A stretch of 64,000 bases of DNA from CAJBVG01 sp943372995 (lineage in GTDB: Bacteria; Bacteroidota; Bacteroidia; Sphingobacteriales; Sphingobacteriaceae). Made by a program: the position numbers and the translations under genes. Positions 17,878 to 25,745 of this stretch are shown one piece after another. The stretch's first letter is position 1. Every line of letters starts with the position of its first letter. The DNA is taken from the NCBI GenBank assembly GCA_943372995.1, contig CALSAQ010000002.1, forward strand, positions 186,001 to 250,000, read 5' to 3'. The notes beneath the pieces were generated by a model. That model worked only from the letters and a program-made list of their open reading frames with translations. It was not told the DNA's origin and did no database searches.

Positions 17878-19458
17878 ATGTCGAAAGAAAACAATATGCA
17901 ACCAGGTGTGCAGAAGTATTTTTTGTGGAAAAATCTACAAAAAGATTTACCCGCAAGTATAGTAGTATTTTTAGTGGCTTTGCCTTTATGTTTAGGTATA
18001 GCCTTAGCTTCTGGAGCACCATTATTTGCAGGGATATTAACAGGTATAATAGGAGGGATAGTTACCTCATCTATTAGTGGATCACAATTGTCGGTTTCTG
18101 GTCCCGCAGCGGGATTAACAGTAATTGTACTTACTTCAATTGCTACTCTAGGAAGTTTTCAACTTTTTTTGGCTGCTGTAGTTATTGCAGGTATTCTACA
18201 AATCATTTTAGGTTTTTTGAAAGCAGGTACAATTGGTAATTATTTTCCATCATCTGTAATAGAAGGGATGCTGGCTGCAATTGGAGTTATACTTATTTTA
18301 AAACAAATTCCTCATGCTGTTGGGTACGATAAGGATTATCAAGGCGATTTCGATTTTAATCAGCTCGATCATGAAAATACATTCACCGCATTATTATCTG
18401 CGATTGAATACCTGAACATAGGCGCAGTAATTATTAGTGTTACAGCTTTATTGGTATTAATATTTTGGCCTAAAGTAAAGAAACTGGCTGCTATACCTTC
18501 AGCATTAATTGTGGTTATACTTGGTATTGTGTTTGCTCAGCTGTTCGAAGGTACATCAATGGCTTTAGCCTCAGATCATAGAGTGCAAATTCCAATGGTG
18601 CAATCGGCTCAAGAATTTTTTGGTTTGTTTATCGCTCCTGATTTTTCTCAATTATTTACCAATAAGCAAGTATGGACAGTAGCAGTTACGATTGCGATTG
18701 TAGCTAGCTTGGAAACTTTATTGAGTGTTGAGGCGGTAGATAAAATAGATCCAATAAAAAGAGTATCACCTACAAATAGAGAACTAATTGCTCAGGGTGT
18801 AGGAAATACAATATCTGGATTACTAGGTGGTTTACCAATGACAGCAGTAATTGTTCGTTCCTCAGCTAATGTTAACTCTGGTGCAAGAACAAAAATGAGT
18901 AGCATCTTTCATGGATTTTGGTTATTAATAGCATTGCTATTTATACCTGGTTTAATCAATATGATTCCTTTGTCGGCTCTTGCTGCAATTCTTTTAATGA
19001 CAGGTTACAAGTTAGCGAGACCTACATTAATTAAGAAAATGTGGAAGCTGGGCTGGGATCAATTTGTTCCATTTATGGTCACCTTGTTAGCGGTTGTATT
19101 TACCGACTTATTGGTAGGTGTAGGTATTGGAATGACCGTTGGAGTTTTCTATATTTTAAGAACAAATATGAGAAATCCGTTCTTCTTTAAAATGGAACAT
19201 AACCCAGGGAATTCTAAGGTTTATCGACTAGAATTATCTCAGGAAGTTACTTTCTTAAATAAAGGAGCTGTTCAATATGCGTTTACACATTTACCTCCTG
19301 ATTCTCGTGTAATTATCGATGCCTCAAATTCCAGATATATCGACCATGATGTTTTAGAGATTATTCATAACTTTAAAGAAAATGCCTATACTAAAAATAT
19401 AGAAGTAGAAACAATTGAGTTAAAAGAGAAATACGAAATCCCAAAATTTAGCATTTAA
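17878..19458 (+). CDS. SulP family anion transporter (probable bicarbonate/sulfate)
   Basis: 526 residues. The N-terminal transport domain has the SulP signature (LPASIVVFLVALPLCLGIAL, then ISGPA-like SVSGPAAGLTVIV), followed by ten to twelve membrane segments and the ASLETLLSVEAVDKIDP and NSGARTKMSSIFHG motifs. The cytoplasmic C-terminus (about 430-526) is a STAS domain (RVIIDASNSRYIDHDVLEII). The beta-carbonic anhydrase gene starts 34 bases downstream. That pairing is known for SulP proteins that import bicarbonate, so inorganic carbon uptake is the preferred role; sulfate cannot be excluded. Confidence 0.93.
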   Translation: MSKENNMQPGVQKYFLWKNLQKDLPASIVVFLVALPLCLGIALASGAPLFAGILTGIIGGIVTSSISGSQLSVSGPAAGLTVIVLTSIATLGSFQLFLAAVVIAGILQIILGFLKAGTIGNYFPSSVIEGMLAAIGVILILKQIPHAVGYDKDYQGDFDFNQLDHENTFTALLSAIEYLNIGAVIISVTALLVLIFWPKVKKLAAIPSALIVVILGIVFAQLFEGTSMALASDHRVQIPMVQSAQEFFGLFIAPDFSQLFTNKQVWTVAVTIAIVASLETLLSVEAVDKIDPIKRVSPTNRELIAQGVGNTISGLLGGLPMTAVIVRSSANVNSGARTKMSSIFHGFWLLIALLFIPGLINMIPLSALAAILLMTGYKLARPTLIKKMWKLGWDQFVPFMVTLLAVVFTDLLVGVGIGMTVGVFYILRTNMRNPFFFKMEHNPGNSKVYRLELSQEVTFLNKGAVQYAFTHLPPDSRVIIDASNSRYIDHDVLEIIHNFKENAYTKNIEVETIELKEKYEIPKFSI

Positions 19459-19492
19459 AAAAAATCAACAACAGCAATTTATAAATTAAGAT

Positions 19493-20155
19493 ATGCCACA
19501 TAGAAATTTAAATACAAAAATTACCAATTATAACGATTTATTAGAAGGTAACCGTAAATGGGTTGAAGATACCCTTAAAGAAGATCCTGATTATTTTAAT
19601 AGACTATCGAAAGGACAAGAACCTCCTGTGTTGTGGATTGGTTGTTCAGATTCACGTGTACCTGCAAATCAGGTTACTGGTACTTTGCCTGGTGAAGTGT
19701 TTGTACATCGTAATATTGCAAACGTAGTAAGTCATGCCGATTTAAATTTATTATCGGTAATGGACTATGCAGTAAATGTATTGAAGGTTAAATACATTAT
19801 CGTTGCTGGACATTATAAGTGTGGTGGTGTAGCCGCAGCGCTTACAAACAAACAGTTTGGAGTTATTGATAACTGGTTACGTCACATTAAAGATGTATAC
19901 AGATTGCACAAAGCAGAAATAGATGCAATTGAAGATATTAAAGCAAAAGAAGATAGACTTGTTGAATTAAACGTTGTGGAAGGTGTATTAAACGTTTGTA
20001 AAACTACTATCGTGCAAAACGCATGGTCTTCTGGACAAGAACTATCAGTACACGGTTGGGTAATAGATATTCATACGGGTTATGTTAGAGACCAACAAGT
20101 GTCGGTTAGCAATAACGACCAGATGGATAAGGTGTATAAGATGGACAGATTTTAA
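19493..20155 (+). CDS. Beta-class carbonic anhydrase
   Basis: 220 residues. Zinc ligands are all present: Cys51 and the Asp53-Arg55 dyad in GCSDSRVPAN, His107 and Cys110 in AGHYKCGGV. There is no signal peptide, so the enzyme interconverts CO2 and bicarbonate in the cytosol. It is downstream of the SulP transporter in an apparent two-gene unit. The transcript ends at the heptamer hairpin at 20168. Confidence 0.95.
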   Translation: MPHRNLNTKITNYNDLLEGNRKWVEDTLKEDPDYFNRLSKGQEPPVLWIGCSDSRVPANQVTGTLPGEVFVHRNIANVVSHADLNLLSVMDYAVNVLKVKYIIVAGHYKCGGVAAALTNKQFGVIDNWLRHIKDVYRLHKAEIDAIEDIKAKEDRLVELNVVEGVLNVCKTTIVQNAWSSGQELSVHGWVIDIHTGYVRDQQVSVSNNDQMDKVYKMDRF

Positions 20156-20213
20156 GTTGCGAATTTTGAATTGTGAGTTGTGATATTTACAACTCACAAC
20201 TCACAACTATTGA
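20156..20213. repeat. 7-base repeat hairpin between convergent genes
   Basis: Units of the GTTGTGA/ATTGTGA type run left to right, then AACTCAC units on the other side. The stem GAATTGTGAGTTGT (20168-20181) pairs with ACAACTCACAACTC (20189-20202) with one mismatch and a 7-base loop. It fills the whole 58-base spacer between convergent stops and so is placed to terminate both genes. Confidence 0.75.
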
Positions 20214-21839
20214 TTAGTCCATAAAAGGATATCTGTAATCTTTCGCTGGATCAAAAGTTTCCTTAATTGTACGAGGTGAAACCCAACGCAATAAATTAAT
20301 CATAGAGCCTGCTTTATCATTCGTTCCAGATCCTCTAGCTCCTCCAAAGGGCTGCTGACCTACTACTGCTCCAGTACATTTATCGTTAATGTAAAAGTTT
20401 CCGGCAGCGTTTTCTAATTTCTTAGTGGCTAATGTAATGGCATAACGATCTTGTGCAATGATAGCTCCCGTTAATGCATAGATTGAAGTGCTGTCTACTA
20501 GTTCTAAGGTTTCTTCAAATTTTGAATCGTCGTACACATAAATGGTGAGTACTGGTCCGAATAATTCCTCACACATGGTAGTGTATTTAGGGTCTTTCGC
20601 CACAATAACAGTCGGTTCAATAAAATAACCAACAGATTTATCGTAGTTGCCTCCTGCAATAACTTCCACATTTGCATCTTTCTTAGCTGCATCTATATAA
20701 GAAGCTAATTTGTCGAACGATTTCTCATCGATAACTGCGTTGATAAAGTTTTCGAAATTCTCTGTTCCTCCCATTTTGAATGTAGCCATGTCTTTCAGCA
20801 TTCGATCTTTAATTGCTGGCCATAATTTAGCAGAAATATATACTCTTGATGCAGCAGAACATTTCTGTCCTTGGTATTCAAATGCTCCTCTTAAAATAGC
20901 CACGCTAGCTACATCAACATCTGCTGATTCGTGTACCACAATAAAATCTTTTCCTCCAGTTTCGCCAACAATACGTGGGTATGATTTATATTTATGAATA
21001 TTATTTCCTATAGTTTTCCAAATACCTTGGAACACCGATGTCGATCCAGTAAAGTGGATTCCTGCAAAATCAGGATGAGAGAAGATAACCTCTCCAGCAT
21101 CTGGTCCAGATACGTATACTAAATTAATCACACCATCTGGCACCCCAGCTTCTCTGAAAATTTCCATTAGTACGTTCGCAGAATATATTTGTGTGTTAGA
21201 TGGCTTCCAAACAACCACATTACCCATCATAGCCGCAGAAGTAGGTAGGTTACCTGCAATTGCGGTAAAATTAAATGGAGTTAATGCAAACACAAAGCCT
21301 TCTAATGGGCGTTGCTCAATTCTATTCCATATTCCTTTTGCCGAACCCACTTGCTGTCCGTAGATTTCCGACATGTAAGCAACATTATATCTTAAGAAAT
21401 CGATGATTTCGCAAGCTGAATCTATTTCCGCTTGAAAGGCATTTTTAGATTGCCCCAACATAGTTGCCGCATTTAATTTATAGCGATATGGACCAGCAAT
21501 TAATTCAGCTGCTTTTAAGAAAATTGCTGCTCTTTGTTCCCATGGCATATCAGCCCATGCTTTTTTCGCACTTAAGGCTGCTTTAATGGCTTCTTCGATA
21601 TGTGTTTTATCACCTTGATGGTAGTGCCCCAATAGGTGTTTATGGTCGTGTGGTGGATGTAAACTAGCCGTTTTTCCTGAACGTACTTCTTTACCTCCAA
21701 TATACATAGGGATATCTAAAGTTTTTGCCCTTGCTTCTGCAATGGCTGCTTTTAATAGTTCTCGCTCTTTTGTACCTGGAGCATAACTTAAAATGGGTTC
21801 GTTTGTAGGGGTCGGAACGACAAAAAATCCTGTTGACAT
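20214..21839 (-). CDS. pruA: 1-pyrroline-5-carboxylate (L-glutamate gamma-semialdehyde) dehydrogenase
   Basis: 541 residues, the length of the stand-alone P5C dehydrogenase in Bacteroidetes. Aldehyde dehydrogenase motifs: TPFNFTAIAGNLP, general base Glu in VGETGGKDFIVVH, catalytic Cys in EYQGQKCSAASRVY, and NAAGNFYINDKCTGAVVGQQ followed by PFGGARGSGTNDKAG, which is typical of the P5C type. It oxidises P5C to glutamate with NAD+, the second step of proline breakdown. No proline dehydrogenase gene lies next to it. A TATATTTG promoter box is centred about 25 bases upstream. Confidence 0.94.
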   Translation of the reverse strand: MSTGFFVVPTPTNEPILSYAPGTKERELLKAAIAEARAKTLDIPMYIGGKEVRSGKTASLHPPHDHKHLLGHYHQGDKTHIEEAIKAALSAKKAWADMPWEQRAAIFLKAAELIAGPYRYKLNAATMLGQSKNAFQAEIDSACEIIDFLRYNVAYMSEIYGQQVGSAKGIWNRIEQRPLEGFVFALTPFNFTAIAGNLPTSAAMMGNVVVWKPSNTQIYSANVLMEIFREAGVPDGVINLVYVSGPDAGEVIFSHPDFAGIHFTGSTSVFQGIWKTIGNNIHKYKSYPRIVGETGGKDFIVVHESADVDVASVAILRGAFEYQGQKCSAASRVYISAKLWPAIKDRMLKDMATFKMGGTENFENFINAVIDEKSFDKLASYIDAAKKDANVEVIAGGNYDKSVGYFIEPTVIVAKDPKYTTMCEELFGPVLTIYVYDDSKFEETLELVDSTSIYALTGAIIAQDRYAITLATKKLENAAGNFYINDKCTGAVVGQQPFGGARGSGTNDKAGSMINLLRWVSPRTIKETFDPAKDYRYPFMD

Positions 21840-21861
21840 ATTGTTTGTTTATTAAGAAATG

Positions 21862-21869
21862 CAAATATA
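21862..21869 (-). promoter_or_regulatory. -7 promoter box for the P5C dehydrogenase gene
   Basis: TATATTTG on the minus strand fits the Bacteroidetes -7 consensus TAnnTTTG, 22 bases before the ATG. No TTG is seen at the -33 spacing; that zone is taken up by the 8-base repeat at 21873. Confidence 0.45.
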
Positions 21870-21872
21870 AGT

Positions 21873-21910
21873 ATTAACATATTATCCTATTAACATATTA
21901 ACATATTAAT
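21873..21910. repeat. 8-base tandem repeat ATTAACAT
   Basis: Units in register: ATTAACAT (21873-21880), a degenerate ATTATCCT, ATTAACAT, ATTAACAT and a partial ATTAAT. It lies in the divergent promoter region between the P5C dehydrogenase and lpxK genes. The unit is nearly the reverse complement of the GTGTTAAT unit at 43475. Confidence 0.8.
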
Positions 21911-21925
21911 TTGTAGATTAGTGGG

Positions 21926-23002
21926 ATGAACTTCCTACGAAAGATAAGTCTTCCGTTTGCGCTCCTCTATTGGTTAATCATTGTGTTTAGAAATAAACTG
22001 TATGATTGGCAATTGTTTCACTCGCGCACATTTCATGTACCCACCATTAGTGTAGGTAATATTAATGTGGGCGGAACTGGCAAAAGCCCTACTGTAGAAT
22101 ACCTTATTAAGCTGTTAAAAGATGAGTTTAATTTAAGCACCCTTAGTAGAGGGTATGGAAGAAAAACTTCTGGGTATATAGAAGCAAGTGCATTATCATC
22201 TCCAGAAGAAATAGGCGATGAGCCTACCCAGTTTAAACAGAAGTTCAACGATATTAAAGTGGTGGTCGATGAGGATAGAACTAGAGCCCTAGAGAAACTA
22301 CAATACGAATGTGATTTGGTGTTATTAGACGATGCTTTTCAGCATAGAAAAGTTAAAGTCGGACTACAAATACTTTTATTCGATTATAATAAAGTGTTTG
22401 ATAAAGATTGGATGTTGCCATTTGGTAATTTACGTGAACCTATTTCGGGTTTAAATAGAGCCGATATTATTTTAATAACCAAAACGCCGAAAATATTTTC
22501 ACCTATGGAGCGTAGGAGAGTAGAGTCTCATCTTCCTAATCACCATAATAAACCTATTGTATTTTCGTATTTAAGATATGGTGAATTAAAAGGTCTGCAC
22601 GAATCGTACCCTCAACGCATGCTTAATCAATGCGATAAAAAAACACAAGTAATTTTAATTACTGGCATTGCCGACGCTACCTTGTTAGTAAATTATCTAG
22701 AATCGAATAAATTAAAAATAGCAAAACATTTTAGATACGCCGATCATTATAATTATAGTACAACAGAGATTGGTAAATGGAATAGTGAATACAATAATAT
22801 TAACGGAGATAATAAGATAATTATAACAACTGAAAAAGATGCGATGAGATTATTGCATCCTAAATTCGAAAATAAACTAGATGAGTTACCGATATATTAC
22901 CTTCCTATAGAATCGGAAATTCATGAGAAAGATAAAGAGTGGTTTGATAATAAAGTAATAGAATATGTTAGAACAAGTAAGAAACACAACGGAGTACATT
23001 AA
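21926..23002 (+). CDS. lpxK: Tetraacyldisaccharide 4'-kinase
   Basis: 358 residues. A single N-terminal hydrophobic helix (SLPFALLYWLIIVFRNKLYD) is followed by the P-loop VGNINVGGTGKSP, then LSRGYGRKTSGY, DEPTQF and LLDDAFQHRKV, all characteristic of LpxK. It phosphorylates the lipid A disaccharide at the 4' position on the cytoplasmic face of the inner membrane. Its 3' end overlaps the purine nucleoside phosphorylase gene by 38 bases. Confidence 0.95.
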   Translation: MNFLRKISLPFALLYWLIIVFRNKLYDWQLFHSRTFHVPTISVGNINVGGTGKSPTVEYLIKLLKDEFNLSTLSRGYGRKTSGYIEASALSSPEEIGDEPTQFKQKFNDIKVVVDEDRTRALEKLQYECDLVLLDDAFQHRKVKVGLQILLFDYNKVFDKDWMLPFGNLREPISGLNRADIILITKTPKIFSPMERRRVESHLPNHHNKPIVFSYLRYGELKGLHESYPQRMLNQCDKKTQVILITGIADATLLVNYLESNKLKIAKHFRYADHYNYSTTEIGKWNSEYNNINGDNKIIITTEKDAMRLLHPKFENKLDELPIYYLPIESEIHEKDKEWFDNKVIEYVRTSKKHNGVH

Positions 23003-23780
23003 AAGAGTGATAGGCGATTTCACGCCTGAGTATGGTATAATATTAGGAACTGGTTTAGGTGGATTAGTAAAAGAAATAGATGTAAAGTACGAATTACTTT
23101 ATTCGATGATTCCAGATTTTCCTATTGCAACAGTAGAATTTCATACTGGTAAATTGATTTTCGGAGAATTGTCGGGCAAAAAAGTAGTGGCTATGTCGGG
23201 TCGTTTTCATTATTACGAAGGATACGGTATGCAGGAGATTACTTTCCCTATTCGTGTGATGAAAGTATTAGGCGTACAACGTCTGTTTATTTCAAATGCA
23301 TGTGGTTGTTTAAACCCTGATTATAAAAAAGGGGATTTGATGATTATCAATGATCATATTAATTTACAAGGTGAAAATCCGTTACGTGGGAGAAATTACG
23401 ATTCCTTTGGCCCTCGTTTCCCAGATATGAGTATGCCTTACGACCCTGAGATGATTAAAATAGGGAAGAAAATTGCCTTAGATAATAAGATTACCGTACA
23501 CGAAGGTGTGTATGTAAGTGTTGTGGGGCCTAATTTAGAAACCAGAGCTGAATATAAATTCTTGAGACTAATTGGAGCAGATGTTGTTGGTATGTCTACA
23601 GTGCCAGAGGTGATTGTAGCTAATCACATGAGTATGCCTGTGTTTGCGATATCTGTAATTACTGATGAAGGATTCCCTGAAACCTTAAAGCCAGTGTCTA
23701 TACCTGAGATAGTTGCTGTTGCTGAGGCGTCTGAACCCAAGTTGACATTTATTCTGAAAGAATTAATAGCGAATCTGTAA
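22965..23780 (+). CDS. Purine nucleoside phosphorylase (trimeric PNP I)
   Basis: 271 residues. Phosphate and purine sites: GIILGTGLGGLV, MSGRFHYYEGY, SNACGCLNPDYKKGDLMII, GPNLETRAEYKFLRLIGADV and the GMSTVPEVIVANH segment. It cleaves purine nucleosides with phosphate to base plus ribose-1-phosphate. The start inside the end of lpxK is supported by the family N-terminus (LEQVRNTTEYIKRVIG), which leads straight into the first conserved strand. Translation is probably coupled to lpxK. Confidence 0.94.
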   Translation: MLEQVRNTTEYIKRVIGDFTPEYGIILGTGLGGLVKEIDVKYELLYSMIPDFPIATVEFHTGKLIFGELSGKKVVAMSGRFHYYEGYGMQEITFPIRVMKVLGVQRLFISNACGCLNPDYKKGDLMIINDHINLQGENPLRGRNYDSFGPRFPDMSMPYDPEMIKIGKKIALDNKITVHEGVYVSVVGPNLETRAEYKFLRLIGADVVGMSTVPEVIVANHMSMPVFAISVITDEGFPETLKPVSIPEIVAVAEASEPKLTFILKELIANL

Positions 23781-23789
23781 TTTAGCGGC

Positions 23790-25670
23790 GTGAATCGTTA
23801 TAAATTCTTATTCTTCATTTTTTTATTACCCATTGCTAGTAAGGCATTTGTGGCCGATACTGCAAAGAAAGTGTACGCTTCGGATGCGGTCCGCTGGCTT
23901 ACTCTTTCCGATTTGCATGCAGATACTCTAACTTTTCACCGTTTAGATACCACCGCTGATTTTTTTCAGAATTTTAATCTTATCCATAGAAATTTAAATG
24001 ATAATGCCCGATTGTATTTAGGGAATTTAGGACTGGCAACACATCCATTAGTTTTTCAAGAGTCCATTAGTTGGGGGTTTGATTTAGGTCGACATGCATT
24101 CGATCCTTACATGAAGAAAATAGAAGATATCAAATTCTATAGAACCATTAGTCCATATACCAATTTCTATTATATATGGAACAGAAGAAAAGAACAGTAT
24201 TTCGAACTCACCTTTTCTCAAAATATTGGTCCAAGGTTTAATTATGCAGCTAACTTTACACGACTAGTTTCTCAAGGCGATTATAACCGACAAGATGCCG
24301 ATCATTTGAATTATGATTTAAACACTTGGTATACTTCTAAAAATAGAAAATATCAATTGTTCACTGCAATTATAAATTCAAGTTTAGTTCTTCAAGAAAA
24401 TGGCGGAATAAAAAACGATTCCATTTTTAGAGTAAGCTCGGGTTTAAACTCAGAATTTGAACCTGTGTTTTTGAATAACGCTTCCAATAGGGTAGACGAT
24501 AAGCATTATTTTATCAAACAAAGTTATGCATTCGGTCCGCAAGACACGCTTAAAATAGATACATTTCGCTTAGCGAGGATACTTCCTCGTTTCAGAGTTT
24601 TTCATGAACTAAGATATAACGTAAGAAAAAATGAATACAGGGAAACCCCTCTCGATTCTGGGCTCTACAATACTATTTATTTCGACTCATTAAATACAAG
24701 TGATGTAATTACTCTGAAACATTTACAAACTAGGTTAGGCGGTGAGATGTATTCCAAATCACGTAGATCAAAAAGACTGAACTACACCACTTATTATTTA
24801 CGTTTGGATGCAATATCTATTGCGAACATGAATTTCGATTCTACACTTAAAGGAATATCATTATTCTCTGAGAGGAATTATCAACTATCTAAAAATTTAG
24901 AATTCAGACTAAGCTTAAGCAATGGATTGATGGGTAACTTCGACGATAATAGGGTGTTTCAATTGCAGTTTAGACTTTACTCTAGAGGTGATTCAAACTA
25001 TGTTCTTATCAACTATCACAACAGAAGCAACGACCCTTCTATAACTTCAGAAAAATACTCTTCTAATCATTATCAGTGGTATAATAACTTTACGAATATA
25101 TATTCAAATACATTGAAAGTAGGCTATGTAAATGGGATTAGAAAATTTAGCACTACACTTTCTGTTGCAAACATTGAGAATGAAGTGTATTTCGATTCAT
25201 CTATGAAGGCCAGACAATTGCCGAGTTATAATTATGTAAGATGGCAAGTGCAAAAAACATTTTCAGTTGGAAAATTTCATTTATACAATCAAGTAAATGT
25301 ACAAGGTTCTGACCAGTCGAATTTTATTCGTATGCCTCTACTGCATACTTATCAGTCTTTATATTTCCAGTCGTATGTTTTTAAAAAGGCGTTAAATCTA
25401 AGAACAGGCTTCGATGTGCGTTATTACACAAAAACCAAGTCTTATGATTACGATCCCGCTACTTCACAGTTTTATCTTTCGAATAAAAGCATAGGCGATT
25501 ATCCCATTTTAGATTTCTTCATTACAGCAAGTTTAAAACGTGCAGTACTCATGCTAAAAATAGATCACCTTAACCAAGGATTTTGGAACAAAGGATATTA
25601 CATGGTCGATGGCTATCCTTTGCCCGACAGAGCCTTGAAAGTTGGGCTCCGCTGGGCGTTTTATGACTAA
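23790..25670 (+). CDS. Bacteroidetes putative porin (Porin_10-like outer membrane barrel)
   Basis: 626 residues from a GTG start, which leads directly into the signal peptide (NRYKFLFFIFLLPIASKAF). The remainder is an aromatic-rich beta-barrel. Near its start it has DTTADFFQNFNLIHR, NLGLATHPLVFQ and FYRTISPYTNFYYI, which I recognise from the Bacteroidetes putative porin family, and it ends with an aromatic barrel strand (LKVGLRWAFYD). It starts 9 bases after the PNP gene, so lpxK, PNP and porin form one transcript. The solute is unknown. Confidence 0.85.
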   Translation: MNRYKFLFFIFLLPIASKAFVADTAKKVYASDAVRWLTLSDLHADTLTFHRLDTTADFFQNFNLIHRNLNDNARLYLGNLGLATHPLVFQESISWGFDLGRHAFDPYMKKIEDIKFYRTISPYTNFYYIWNRRKEQYFELTFSQNIGPRFNYAANFTRLVSQGDYNRQDADHLNYDLNTWYTSKNRKYQLFTAIINSSLVLQENGGIKNDSIFRVSSGLNSEFEPVFLNNASNRVDDKHYFIKQSYAFGPQDTLKIDTFRLARILPRFRVFHELRYNVRKNEYRETPLDSGLYNTIYFDSLNTSDVITLKHLQTRLGGEMYSKSRRSKRLNYTTYYLRLDAISIANMNFDSTLKGISLFSERNYQLSKNLEFRLSLSNGLMGNFDDNRVFQLQFRLYSRGDSNYVLINYHNRSNDPSITSEKYSSNHYQWYNNFTNIYSNTLKVGYVNGIRKFSTTLSVANIENEVYFDSSMKARQLPSYNYVRWQVQKTFSVGKFHLYNQVNVQGSDQSNFIRMPLLHTYQSLYFQSYVFKKALNLRTGFDVRYYTKTKSYDYDPATSQFYLSNKSIGDYPILDFFITASLKRAVLMLKIDHLNQGFWNKGYYMVDGYPLPDRALKVGLRWAFYD

Positions 25671-25673
25671 TTA

Positions 25674-25745
25674 ATATGCTGATATGCTAGTGTGCTAATA
25701 TGCTGATATGCTGATATGCTAGTATGCTAGTATGCTGATATGTTA
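25674..25745. repeat. Nine-unit 8-base tandem repeat RTATGCTR between convergent genes
   Basis: Nine units in perfect 8-base register (ATATGCTG, ATATGCTA, GTGTGCTA, ATATGCTG twice, ATATGCTA, GTATGCTA, GTATGCTG, ATATGTTA). It starts 3 bases after the porin stop. The last unit supplies the TAA stop of the minus-strand gene (25743-25745). Unlike the heptamer arrays it has no inverted arm. Confidence 0.9.

Noticed and set aside
25674..25745. CRISPR-like array
   Set aside because: Units are 8 bases with no spacers and there are no cas genes in the window.
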